NCBI GenBank assembly: GCA_030374805.1
Contig: JARGSG010000112.1
Span: 62,001-126,000 of the forward strand
Length of the DNA stretch: 64,000 bases
Direction of reading: 5' to 3'
Source: Gracilaria gracilis
Lineage: Eukaryota; Rhodophyta; Florideophyceae; Gracilariales; Gracilariaceae
Positions within the stretch are counted from its first letter, which is position 1, and every line of letters begins with the position of its first letter. The notes beneath the pieces are model-generated. The model saw nothing but the letters and a program-made list of their open reading frames with translations. It was not told the origin of the DNA and searched no databases. The translations under genes were made by a program, and so were the position numbers. Shown here in pieces: positions 10,393 to 21,293 of this stretch.

Positions 10393-11178
10393 TGGGGTGC
10401 TTCTAGTACCACTAGATACTGGGTCCAACTTACACGGTCTTTCAGGGTCTTGGAGAGGGAAAGAGACGAGGACCAGGTGGACAGGCTTGAGTCGTACTCT
10501 GCGACGTTCTCTGAGAAACTCTATCGCAGCTCAGCTGCGATAGACACCATTGTAGTTCCAGTTAACATTGATCGTATTCATTAGGCGTTGTTCGTGGCGC
10601 AAAAGGTGGAGGGAAAGCGGTGGGAGATGTATTGGGGTGACAGCCTAGGACAAGAATGTCCTGTGGAATTTCGCAAACTGTTGACGAGAATAATTGACTG
10701 TGCGTTGAGGGAGGGAAAGGAGTGGATATTCCACTCTGAGAACTATATGTTACATGTTCTTGGGTATAAGCGGCAGGAAGATTCAGACAGTTGTGGTGCC
10801 TATGTTGTGTCTACAATGACTCATTTCTGTGAGACGCGAGGGATCATTCCGGAAGCCACTTTCAAACCAAAAAACCTGTATCATCTCACCGAAATGTATC
10901 GTTGGGCATGCGCGAAAGCCCGTATTCGTATGATGATGTCAATATCACACGTTTCACTGATGAATAATGTCTACACGGTGGACCACATGCACCTCCGACA
11001 ATGTGCCAAGATTTACCTGGCTCGTCATGACGGAGAAAGTGGGAAACGAGTGGTGGCGCTTGGAACAGCCTGTGAGAACACTGCTGCTCATGGAGGTTCT
11101 GGCGAGAATTCCACTGGTGAAGGGGGGAGTGGAGGTACTGCAGTGGTACGGAGGACGATGGTACCGAGGCAAAAGTGA
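10393..11178 (+). pseudogene. MULE copy 1: Ulp1 (C48) protease-like pseudogene
   Basis: Homologous along its length to the protease in the intact-ended MULE at 29-36 kb: GVLLVPLDTGSN, TFSEKLY, TIVVPVN, WEMYWGDSLG, SENYML.VLGY, DSCGAYVVS. Ulp1-family residues His (codon before 10582), Asp (WGDS), Gln (KRQED) and Cys (SCG) can all be found. The copy is broken by a frameshift near 10440 and by a TAG at 10582-10584. The second copy has TGG there, directly after the catalytic His, so a Trp became a stop. In cells, Ulp1-type enzymes cleave SUMO or related proteins; a role in transposition is not established. Confidence 0.85.
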
Positions 11179-12918
11179 CTAGGAAAGAAGGGTAGTGGGA
11201 AGTCGCGAATATCGCGAAAGAACGAACGCGTGGTAATGACTCTCCCGGCTATATCTATGAACTTGTCGAGTCGGAAGGTTATCAGTATTTCGTTCAATAC
11301 TCCAAGCCAGTCACTCCGTCGTTCGCTCCTTAACTTTAACAAACCGCTACCGAGATGATACAAGTTTCTATACCAGGAGAGGCCAACTATGCTGGTGAGA
11401 TGCTACAAGGACCTATACATTTCTCATCGTTTCTTCTTCCAAGGAAGTGGCTATTGCGAGTCCTCGTATGACAGATACCGTAATCTCGTCCTCAATTGAG
11501 ACGTGCAATTCTCTGAAATACCCCTCCCCATGTTGATATTGACGCAGAGGCTCCAGCTAGAACGCCAGCACAGGGATTCGCTACGTAATACGGCTTTGCG
11601 AAACAAACTTATCCATACTGGACTACCATTGTCAACGGATTCCGCCACCGACATTATCTACTCTTTCACGAGATACAGCATTAACAAATTCATGGAGCTC
11701 AGCGTTCGGTACTCTTCGCAGTTCAAGGTCGTGGAGGCAGCTCTGCGTATGGCCCATGACGTGCCCTTCAATTTCGAGGTTGGTGTCCAGAACCTCCACG
11801 TCTCTCAAGAAAATCCTCTCGTGGTATGCACGCTAACATACTTCCACAACCAGAACGGTGCTGTTAGTGGTTCCAACCAAATTGACGGGAGCACATTCCA
11901 AATTTATATAAACACCCCATCCACCAATGTCGACGACGTGAACGGGAGATGCAGTTGCGGGCAGATGACTGCAACAGGAATTCCGTGCGCTCACATCACC
12001 CGTCTGCTCGTCGTTTATAACGACGTGCTGGACCGGTGGCCTTACGTTCGCAACGCCGTGAAGACCCACTTTCGTATTCAGCGGTTTTGGCATTCATATT
12101 GATGCAGAGATCTGGCTCGGTGGACGTTGTCAGATATCTTCAATCTCCGTAGGTAGGCATATGGGCGCGCTTGGCGTCACAACTGCAAAGCAGGAGGAGT
12201 TTAACAGCGAACCAGTCCAGATTGACGGCGAAACTTCAGATGAACCTATTGCCAATGCAGTGATCGGTACCACACCTATTCAGACTGCCACCAAGACACA
12301 ACACCACAGCGCCAATTTCCAACACGTTCTAAGTACCCATGAACACAGCAGAAACGCAGAGGTCTTCTCTTATATGAGCTATTCTGACGGGAAGTCTATA
12401 TATGATTAAATGCACAGAATTGCGGAGGCCTTTGGCAGGTTGGCTGTAGACACTGTGAAACAGTATTTCGACAAGGGGTTGCGTCAATTAATCGCAGGAA
12501 GAGACCCTTCTAATCCTGAGTTACAAACTCCTACAATATCTTCAGATCTATTGGCTTAGCCGAACAATAAGACCAAGTGCGATAGTTTGGACACAGTTGA
12601 AGTCCGAAACCCGAACGCCGCTGTCGCAAGAACTAAAAAGAAGCGGAAGCGGTCTTTCAAAGAAAAAAGTTTACGTTCAAAACGTCCACGGTTCGGTAAC
12701 AAAAGTTTAGATCATTCTGCTTCACAATGACAAGGTCCTATTTCAACTCAGAGCCATAAAAGTCTTGAAAACACGATACAAGGAGTGGATCCATTGAGGA
12801 GATGAAAATCAGGGGGTAAGGAGACAATCCAAGCTTAGGCTATTGCGGCAGCCATTTTTTTGGTTGATCACCTAGATGACCAGTACAATCGTTTGAGAAT
12901 CAATGGTTAGATGCGTGT
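11179..12918 (+). pseudogene. MULE copy 1: transposase/SWIM remnant
   Basis: After traces of a FAR1-like start (11.2-11.33 kb) the sequence jumps to the C-terminal half of the transposase. An internal deletion has removed the rest of the FAR1 region and the catalytic core. Matches to copy 2 resume at YKFLYQE, FFFQGSGY, NTALRNKL, SATDIIYSFTRYSI. A SWIM finger CSC(x8)C-x-H follows at about 11950-12000 (GRCSCGQMTATGIPCAH). The C-terminal tail is readable with stops to AIAAAIFLVDHLDDQY near 12.9 kb. TGA replaces the Trp of PRWYKFLY. SWIM domains in MULE transposases are thought to bind DNA or protein. Confidence 0.82.
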
Positions 12919-13466
12919 TGTAGGTAGCTGTTGGGGCAGGGAGAATGTGTTGGAGTGATTAAAAACGATTCCTTGTTTTAGAACTTACTTTTTAGAGCTA
13001 TAGAGGGAATCTATTAAGTAGGAAGCCACAACAGAGAAAAGAGCGCACAAAAGAGTAACGGTGAATGGGAGGATACAAAGCGGTGAGGTGTAAAAACTAG
13101 TGCATGGGACGAAAGTCATATCTACTTTGAATTGAGCGTGCATACGTCAGAAGCGCGACCTTTTTTGCTTTGCCGTTGCTATTTGGTTCTATAAAACTTT
13201 TATAAGGGAAAAAAGTGGTCAACCCGGGCTGTTACGGGGCTGAGGCGAATGGCATCGTGCGCTAGGAAAGTTCTGTGGCGCAATTGGAGTAATACAGAGG
13301 TTCGGCGAAGACGTGACCATGTCATGAGAGGTTCTCTGACTTTCTTGTTACATACAAGCGGAGGTTCTGGGGGGAGGTTCTTATCAGCTCTCACTGAGCG
13401 TCGATTTTCCTCCTCCCGCCCCCGGGAGCCTTTTCAGAAGCAATGTCTAGTTTACACTGCGGTGTA
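12919..13466. other. intergenic, no gene seen
   Basis: AT-rich in part. I see no gene or terminal repeat of MULE copy 1. The TA target of the next element is at 13465-13466. Confidence 0.5.
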
Positions 13467-13783
13467 CAGTAGTCTTCAAAAATATACGCACGGGGTCCTT
13501 TTTAAGAGAACAGCAACCTCCAAACGAGCAGTAATTCTAATATACGGCTCTAGCACAATAGAACCAATAGTTTAGTACCGTCAAACAGTTTCAACCATTT
13601 TGGTGTCTTATTAGAGCTACGATCTATAAAGAACTGTACATAACGCAATGCAAAAATATAAAAACGATTACAAAAAATGGCGCGCACATCCACAGTACCA
13701 TATACATTCAATGTAGCACTAGACGACAACAATAAAGATTCATTTTCTTAACACATCAGTACCTAACCGGTTTACCTCACGAA

Positions 13784-14650
13784 GTGAACACCATGCCCCG
13801 CGGCAAACAACTCACAACCGATGAAAAGGCAGAGATTAGAGCACTCGATGCAGCTAAATTGTCTTTGCACGCAATCGCAACTCAACTCAATCGGTCTAAA
13901 TCAGCAGTTTACGGATACTTGAAGAGGTTAAGCACTGGTTTTCAGAAACCACGCTGCGGTAGGCCTCGAAAACTGAACTCCCACGATAAACGTCTAATCA
14001 AAACGACGCTATCTAAATCGTCTAGATCAGCACCATCTCTAAAAAAAGACCTGGGTTTTAAAGTTTCTATTTCAACAGTGACGAGAGCGATACAAAGGCT
14101 CGAGACTTTGGAGTACAAGAAGAAAAAAACGGCCCCACTTTTGACTGAGCATCACAGAGTCACGGAGTGATGAAAAGAAATTTAATGGAGATGGCCCCGA
14201 TAAATGGAGATTTTATTGGCAAGACTAACGACACGATGAGCAAATTTTCTCTAAGAGAAAGAATGGTGGTTTTTCATTAATGGTTTGGGCGTGTTTTTCT
14301 GTTTATGTTAAAGGATCTTTGGTTTTTATTGATGGAAATATGAACTTCGAAGCATATGTTGAAATGATTAAGACCAACTTGTTGCCTTTTATTGAGACAT
14401 ATCACAGTGATACACTGATTTTCAGCAAGACAATGCTTTTATTCATATTTTTATGTACTCTAAATCATAGTTTATTGATGAAGCAATTCAGGTTTTGGAG
14501 TGGCCTGCACATTCGCCTGATTTGAACTCTATTGAAAATCTATGGATTATTCTAAGCTCCCAAGTCTATGCTGACAATCGTCAGTTTGACAGCAAACAGG
14601 AGCTTAAAGCCGCATTGCTAGAGGAATGGGCCAGGATTGACCTGTACGTG
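13784..14650 (+). pseudogene. Tc1-like (DD34E) transposase, 5' part
   Basis: The N-terminal part is a paired helix-turn-helix DNA-binding region (IATQLNRSKSAVYGYLKR, then GRPRKLN, VSISTVTRAIQ). A small deletion and frameshift near 14160 remove the stretch before the first catalytic Asp. The frame then reads SDEKKFNGDGPDKWRFYW. Further stops occur, but QQDNA and SPDLNSIENLW are clear, with 34 codons between the Asp and the Glu, giving DD34E. The protein stops at Tyr-Val where piggyBac has inserted; its last codons are at 18395-18472. Confidence 0.9.
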
Positions 14651-15105
14651 TTAACCCTTTAGACACTGAAAGCTTAAGTATTCACAGTGTAGACTTAAGA
14701 ACTGAACCCGATTGGGTAGCAACGTAATCAATTGGGTGTGTAACCGCCATGTGTCAACATCGCTTATGTCAACAAATAGTAGACATAAGGGAAAGGTTTC
14801 CACTGGCTCCATGTGATATCTTGACTGAATAACACCAATGAAAACAATTGTTGTAGAGTGTTCAGGTCCAATGAAAACCAAGCAGGAAATGCCCATGCCA
14901 TACATTGCGTTCAATATCTCTGCCCATGCACCCGCAGTCCTTCCGTGCACAGATCACGCAGTTCGCAAATTCACAGACCTGACATGTCCGTGAAACAAAA
15001 CGTAGATCCAGTGCGTACGCCGCAGAACCGCCAAAATGTCTGGACACTTTCAAGCTCGCTATCTTCACTTGCTACGATCTTGTCCGTGTCGTACTCACTC
15101 GTAAT

Positions 15106-17138
15106 ATGTTTACATCGCAGCAATCATTGCCAATCTTAAACGCAGTAGAACCGGACGGAACACCATGCAATCATAGCGAATCCAACTTCGACACAGTAGG
15201 AGACTACTTTTTTGACCAAACTGATGACGAAGAATTCCTGGTTACTGCTCTGGGAGCAACAGAAGAACAGGAGTTGTACAAAAACGTGCCTTACTGTGAT
15301 GAGTGGAGGAAACGAAGTGGATTGTTTTTAGAAAAGCCTCTACTCGTACGCAGATCATATGAACATAAGCGTGAGCTTGGATTGTTTACGTTCTTTCTGA
15401 ATGGCAGCTTTTTACAGTGTATGAGGCAATGGACCAGTAAAGAGCTATGCCGGCGAGGAAAGAGAACAAAAACTTTACGAATGGACGAGCTACTTGCTTA
15501 CATTGGTCTCGAGCTTGTAGCATCAATACATCGATTGAACAGGCTTCGGGACTACTGGTGCGCCTCTGATCTGCTGGGGATTCTCTTTTTCAAAAAGGTT
15601 ATGGGACGGGATCTCTTTCTCAACATTCGATCAGCTCTAAGAATGTACCCGGCTTATGAATCAGAGGTGGCTGTCGCAGACCCCTTGTGGCACAGCCGAC
15701 AAGTGCTGGAACATTTCGCCAGAAATTCCGCCCCCTTGCTGTTCCTGTCGGTGTGAGTTCTCTTGATGAGAACACTATTCGTTGCAAAGGGCGAACGCGT
15801 GCTCGGTCCTACATGAAATCGAAGCCTGTAAAATTTGGCATACGATTCTATGCAGTGGTTGGATGGTCGCACGCGTATCTACATAGTTTCCAGGACAATG
15901 GGTCCGGGAACAAGACTGGCCAATCTTCCCTTCAAAGATACACAAATGTGTTATGGGGTCTAAGAGGGGCTGTGGAACGGAAAGTGGACGGGAAACTACT
16001 TTCAAAATCTTCAGCTTCTGCACTGTGGTGCGCTCAAATGGCACATCAGACATATTTGCACCCCATGCCTGGGAGGGGACGGCTCATGGTCATGGATAAT
16101 TTTTATACCCGGCATTCTCTGGCACTACAGTTGCGGCAACTAAGTGATGATGAGTGCAAGGTATTGGGCACTGTTCGTTTCAATAATGTCGACGGTGCAA
16201 ACCGCCCTGGTCTAAAAGAAGCCATAGAGAGTCTGAAGCATGCAAAGTGCGGCGACTGGCGTCTAGTTCAAGTTTATGAGAAAGGCCCAAAGGCAGGCGA
16301 TCCGCATACAGTTTCGAAGAAAACAGGCTTCATTGTCTTCAAGGACCGTTCCGTAGTTTCCTTGTATACGAATGACTTAGCCGACACTCCTCGCGCCAGG
16401 ATTCACACACCAGACGAGCACGCCATTATGTGCGTTCACGGCCTCGCCCCGCTGCAGCGATGGATAGGCGAGGAGGCGATGCGTCGTACAACACTACAGG
16501 TCCCTGCGGTGATCGTGGCGTATAATCTTTTCATGAACGGCGTGAATCGCTTTGACCAGTTCCGATCAAGTTCAGCAACGGTAAGAAGAGAACGGCGTGT
16601 GACAATGAGTCTGTTGACCTTTATTCTGGATGCCAGTATATTGAACAGTCATGCCTTGTTGAATGCTATAACGCCCTCCGGCGATGCTCTTCTGGATGTA
16701 TCAACTATGAAGCAGCGGCTTATCATGCAGTTGGTTGGCGACCATATTGAGTACAAGCAGAAGCGCGCATCCCTCACTGTCATTCCTGCTGTTGAGCACG
16801 GCAGTACAGAACACTGTGCTGGAGACACCGACTCAGAAGCTGTACATATCTTTCTAGAAACCAACGGGCGAAAACGAGTTCACTGCATCATTTGCCGCCT
16901 GCTGTCAAAACCACTACGCCAAGGCTATACGACATATTCTTGCACTGTATGCCGGAGAGGGTATCACCTCAACTGCTTTTCTCTCTATCATAACCGAGAG
17001 ATGTTGAAGGGCATTCGTCCCGATGTCTATCAAACAATTTGCTCAGCGGAACGGCTCCTGGACAGCAAACCACGTCGAAATAGGTCCAATACCGTGACCA
17101 GTACGCTCGCCAATGCTCGCTTGGTGTACAAGTCATAA
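15106..17138 (+). pseudogene. piggyBac transposase, one frameshift
   Basis: Starts at ATG 15106. The first frame runs to TGA at 15754-15756. Reading continues in a second frame from about 15745 to TAA 17136-17138, so one indel breaks it at the start of the catalytic domain. The three family Asp residues are visible: SSLDENTIRCKGR, VMDNFYTRHSL and NGVNRFDQFR. The C-terminus has a cysteine-rich finger (CIICRLL..YSCTVCRRGYHLNC), the expected target-binding domain. Combined length of about 675 residues is in the normal range. If the indel is a sequencing error the gene would be intact; otherwise it is a young pseudogene. Confidence 0.92.
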
Positions 17139-17140
17139 AT

Positions 17141-17653
17141 TCACTCTTCTTTGGAGCCCATGTAGGATCCGGTTTCGTCTGTCCAGATTGCTCTAATCGC
17201 TTCCAATACGCAGTGAGGTATTTGAATCCTGTTACCGCTCCCCAAGAAACCGTGGCGTTCGTACGTATACGTCTTATACGCGCTCTTGCGCGCTTCGTTG
17301 TTATGTTCTCCGGCTCCCGAAAGTGGATACTGTGCAGCCGTTTTCTCCACTACCAACATGCCAAGCTGAACCCAGTAGCACGGCGTCCCTCCACATCGGG
17401 GACACGCTACATCTTCATTATGTTTAGTTAGAAGAGGAACACGGATGTCGGTTCCACGACGGGGAGGTGTCTCGAAACTTGGTCCAGAGAAGCGAGCAAA
17501 ACCTGAACCAACAGTGCTGGCGTTCTCAATCCATGATCGATCGTCGTCAGGTCCCTCGTCAGCGGTCGGATTTTCTGGTAGTGCTCGTGTTCTATGATGT
17601 AAACTGTTTGGAAAGTGGGAAGCGCACCCGTCTTGCTTTCCTCTTTTGTCCAT
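17141..17653 (-). CDS. accessory ORF of piggyBac, CxxC zinc-finger protein
   Basis: 170 codons from ATG at 17651-17653 (minus strand) to a stop that lies 3 bp from the transposase stop, tail to tail, inside the piggyBac ends. The N-terminal half is polar and low in structure. The C-terminal half has CPRCGGTPCYW, then a conserved-looking basic/aromatic stretch (YERHGFLGSGNRIQIP, HCVLEAIRAIW, GSYMG). Four cysteines and a His suggest metal binding. I do not recognise a named family; I have an impression of similar CxxC..LG.GNR..P.C proteins beside other transposons, which I cannot verify. Its frame is intact while the transposase has one indel. It could be an accessory transposition factor. Confidence 0.6.
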   Translation of the reverse strand: MDKRGKQDGCASHFPNSLHHRTRALPENPTADEGPDDDRSWIENASTVGSGFARFSGPSFETPPRRGTDIRVPLLTKHNEDVACPRCGGTPCYWVQLGMLVVEKTAAQYPLSGAGEHNNEARKSAYKTYTYERHGFLGSGNRIQIPHCVLEAIRAIWTDETGSYMGSKEE

Positions 17654-18394
17654 GGTATTGTCTTTTTGTCTCCCTACACCTCTTGATTCACCGCACGGAT
17701 TTCCTTCGTCCACTGTATTTCTTGATCTAAAGAGGTTTCGGAGCTTTGTGTACTACCAAAGTGTGATGGCACGAAGCTTTGTGCCCTTTTCGCAGCTCGA
17801 TGTTGCCGGGTCTTTTGGAGAACCAGCACGTATAGCCTCTAAAAAAGAGAATAACGCTCTCGAAAATGGCCTAAATTAAGTTCAGCTACGCCCAGCACCG
17901 GCCCAAGTTCAAGCAGTAGTGTAGATATTCTGATAGATGGCCAAGTCTATTCACACTGTCAAAGAACAACGGAAAGTAATTGCAGCGCAAAGCGAGGATT
18001 ATTGTTTTGTCACTTGGGCTGACTGCAATTGCAATCACTCCAATCTCTCTTGTGGCGGCGTTTTGCAGCTGCAAGTAACATTAGGCCTTGAAAATGGTCC
18101 GCGCTTGCTTGCGAAGCACTCACGATAACGCCAAGCTCTTACAACCGAGACCAGCGCTTTCTCGGCAAGTGTACGAGGAGAGGTGAGTAGTGTGCGGTGG
18201 CAGCAAGCTTTCCTCAAGAGTGGGAGTCGCGCCACACGATATCTTGCGTTCAGATCAGGTGCTGGAACGAAACGCATTTTTCAATCAATTTGACTGGCTC
18301 TGACGACCATCCGTTTGAAAGCTTGCTCCACGTTTGATTGGTTGGTTGCTATGTATACAATACGCAGATATAAGTCGTCGTAGGTCCTAAAGGG

Positions 18395-18472
18395 TTAACT
18401 ATGATGACCCGGTCTATGCCGCGCCGTTGCATGGCTGTAATGCAAGCAAGGGGTAAGAACAAAAAGTACTAA
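18395..18472 (+). pseudogene. Tc1-like transposase, 3' end
   Basis: Reads on from the TTAA in the frame of the upstream transposase: Leu-Thr, MMTRSMPRRCMAVMQARG, KNKKY and TAA (18470-18472). SMPRRC..V near the C-terminus is typical of Tc1 transposases. Removing piggyBac with one TTAA joins the two parts in frame. Confidence 0.9.
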
Positions 18473-19055
18473 AACTACTGCTAGCTTATATAATTAATAA
18501 AGAATTGAATCGTTTGTTTATTTTCGACGTGGGCTATGCATGATCTTTGTTTACTATTTCCATGTACACGTTTAGAATCTACCACTCATCTAGGTAATGT
18601 GTGTTAAAGACGCGCCACACACCCAAACAACCAATCTGAGGACGGTGGATGATTTAGTTAGAGGCAGGAGTCGAGTTTCAGGGTCATGCTTATATTTTTG
18701 ACGACCACTGTATGTTCTGAGAGTGTAAGCTTTGCTGGAGTCGCCCATTACCGGAAATCTGTATGGATACCCCAAAAAAATATTCGCCGAAGTAAAATAA
18801 TCTGTACCCTCCTTACGGAGGGTACAGATTGGCGTTCTGAACCCCTAAGCGCCTAAAAACCACGCATATTACGCTTATTATGCACCTCTAAAAGGGTACA
18901 GATCCCAAACCAATATACCATTGACCAGCTGAGTTGTCAACATCGTCATCACGATGTTGACGTACCAAATTTCCCGCCAAATCTCTAGTTGACACCGTAT
19001 TCCCCTATTCTCTCCTGAAGTTTCCGTTCCCGCCAGTTCACTTTGCTTCTTCTAT
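18473..19055. other. Tc1 3' end and intergenic region with two hairpins
   Basis: Holds the Tc1 3' non-coding part to 18710, then no gene. A perfect 14-bp stem (18799-18812 with 18817-18830, loop TTAC) and a perfect 11-bp stem (18936-18946 with 18951-18961, loop CATC) lie between the transposon and the next TATA box. GGGTACAGAT from the first stem occurs again near 18894. Confidence 0.6.
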
Positions 19056-19062
19056 TATAAAA
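19056..19062 (+). promoter_or_regulatory. TATA box of unknown gene A
   Basis: TATAAAA followed by GGCGGTGAGCA, about 130 bp upstream of the first readable codons of gene A. The related gene B has the same element in a similar position (24136-24142). Confidence 0.5.
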
Positions 19063-19187
19063 GGCGGTGAGCATACTGTGAGCAGTGCCTTTCCCTCCTC
19101 CTTCACTGACAATTGTCGTTGTTGAGATACACCTCACATTTTTGAGGTCAAATAATTTGCGTCAAGCGCTATGCAATCGGTTATTCT

Positions 19188-20840
19188 GTGTCGGTCGAAA
19201 TCGAAACAGGTGTAGTTGTGAACCCCAAGGACCTACCGGTTACCGAACCTATTGCTTCAATCAAACAAGCGATCAAGATCTTCTACAAGTGTCTCAGTAG
19301 ACAGATGCGTGGTACTAAGAGAAAGTTCGGGAGATACGTTGAGAAGGAATTGACGGGCTGTCGAAAGTTGTCTAAGAAGTGCACTAGAACTCTTTCACTA
19401 CAGGTCTCCAGCTCGAAAGGAAAAGCACCACAGTCCTTCACTGGATTTGAAAACTTCCTAGGCTTAGAGACTCGAATTAATCCATGGTCTTCTGAACATA
19501 ATGAAAGGGTTCGTCATGCACAACGTTTGTGACAACACATTGTGGAAGCTATTTTCATTACCCGACCCGGATTCTTCTCAACACCTAGTTCCAGACTTTC
19601 ACGGTTGTCTCGAGATCGACGCGATGGAGAGTACTACGAAGGAGTGAATGCAACCACCCTTAATTGCCTTGGCCTTTGGAAAATACACGAGGTGTTTTGG
19701 AAGCATAAGCAGCGATGCAATCTCTCTGAAGGATGTAAAGAGTTCCAAAGAGTAACGAACACGGTATAGCAGTTCTTGAGACTTTGCATGGCTTGTGGTG
19801 TGTGCCGCAAGAACGATGGATACAAAATGAAAGTTCTGTTCGAGAGTGTTTCGGGTCTAGAAGTTGTCCAACGTTTCATATCTTTCCATGTAGAGTGCTT
19901 CTCCCCGGCAACTGTAGAACGGAAGGCAAGACACCTTGCAAGAGGTTGTGTGCTTGCATCTGGATTCATCACATCAACTAGTATATCTGCTAATCTAGAG
20001 CGAGTCTCGCAATACTTGAAAAACGTAATCAGTGCGTACCAAAGCAAGAAAGTTTTGAGGGGTCCATACGAGAGAGAGAAACGGAATGTCCCTTTACATA
20101 TCATTAAGAATTGCTTTCAGCTAGGTCAAGCCAACCTCAATAACATGATTACCCAGTACGATCTGGACAATGGACTTGAACTTCAATCATATCATGGTGG
20201 ACTGCCTGGCTTTGTAAACAGCTGGATGTCTGCGTTCGTGACATATATAGTCATAGCGTCAGGTGGACAGAACCCTCTCACAATTTCAGAAATAGACATC
20301 CCGAGTGACGACGAATTGGAAGCGATTCTTGAAAACGCTGCGATGACTGGAACCGTACAATTTGAATCCCTCCGGGGAAGACGAACAGCCTCTCTAGGAA
20401 CTCCAGTGGTGTGTTTAATTTCCAAGTCAGCGGCTTTCGTTCGATTTCACGTGAAAGTGATACATCCAATTATACTCTCGTTGAATCATGAAAAGCATTC
20501 GACTGGGACGTCCAGACCGTTGCTAATCAGTGCGGAGACCGGTACACGTTTGCTGTCTTGGCAAGTCTCTTACGAGTTTCGCAAGTTTGCCGCTCAGAAT
20601 TGTCGTGGCATGTCTTCCGTCAGCCTGACTTCGTTGAAAAACAGTGCTATGAACTTGTTTGTGCAGAGATTTCGTGAAAAGAAACTTCTTGAAGGTCACT
20701 CTGAGGCGCAATTTCTCGATGTGCTCGCTCGACATCTGAACACCACATCAAAGCAAGTGAAGCAATGGATTGGGGTTTGTGGGTCTGCCGAGCACGAAGC
20801 TGTAGCTACGGAGCTGGTCAGAGGTTTTGAAATGGTCTGA
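19188..20840 (+). pseudogene. unknown gene A, two in-frame stops (possible YR-like)
   Basis: One frame is readable for about 550 codons, interrupted only by TGA (19530-19532) and TAG (19767-19769), then ends at TGA 20838-20840. The frame opens without an in-frame ATG, so the start is unknown. Gene B at 24.3 kb is related: TTVSQFLRWCV / NTV-stop-QFLRLCM and KVLFESVS / SVLFESVS. The C-terminal half loosely resembles tyrosine recombinases of Crypton type (FVTYIVIASGGQNPLTISEI; LARHLNTTSKQVKQWI), but the catalytic Arg and Tyr positions hold Asn and Trp. That reading is speculative; an inactive or unrelated fold is equally possible. Confidence 0.55.
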
Positions 20841-21290
20841 AAAATTATACGTAATCCATTGCGGTTTGGCGGAATCTTAAAGGGAGCCACAGTTTAATCG
20901 ACGTGCGACTTTATGACTGACTGCTTCAACGTTTCGAGTTGTCTCGTTTGTGTGTGTGCGTCATGGCGTACCTTCTCATATCACTCCTTTCATTGTACGC
21001 CAACCATATCTTTGGCATTCTCATTCGCAATAACAAGCACACTAGCCTTAACTTTTTGCACATCTGTTTCCCCCGTAATACACTTCGCGCCCTAATCAAG
21101 CATCGATTCGAATGTCACCCATTGCGTTGTCAAAGCTCCCCTTGGCTGCTTTCTGTTTTCCGTTTCCCCTTCCGTTCTATGTTCCATTTCTGATTACACT
21201 CGCTATCGTGTCCGCACTCAAGTGCGCCACCATTGCCAATTGTTGGTATTGGTAGTATCGTTGGTACATGGTAGATATATAGCGACGTAC
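20841..21290. other. intergenic, no gene seen
   Basis: Contains only short open frames without recognisable features. Confidence 0.5.
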
Positions 21291-21293
21291 AGC

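Larger units (their letters stand above)
14651..18398 (+). mobile_element. piggyBac element with TTAA target duplication
   Basis: Bounded by TTAA at 14651-14654 and 18395-18398. Adjacent inverted ends are CCCTTTAG (14655-14662) and CTAAAGGG (18387-18394). It contains a plus-strand transposase and a convergent minus-strand ORF. The ends and target site look intact, so the insertion is younger than the Tc1 element it interrupts. Confidence 0.93.
13467..18710 (+). mobile_element. Tc1-like DNA transposon, split by piggyBac
   Basis: Begins CAGTAGTCTTCAAAAATATA after a TA dinucleotide (13465-13466). It ends with the imperfect complement, TATTTTTGACGACCACTG, before TA (18711-18712). CAGT ends and TA targets are the Tc1/mariner signature. 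Subtracting the 3,748 bp of piggyBac plus its duplicated TTAA leaves about 1.5 kb, a normal Tc1 length. Confidence 0.9.

Noticed and set aside
20500-20840. Calling gene A a Crypton recombinase outright.
   Set aside because: The Arg, His/Arg and Tyr positions expected of a tyrosine recombinase are not seen; kept only as a low-confidence possibility.
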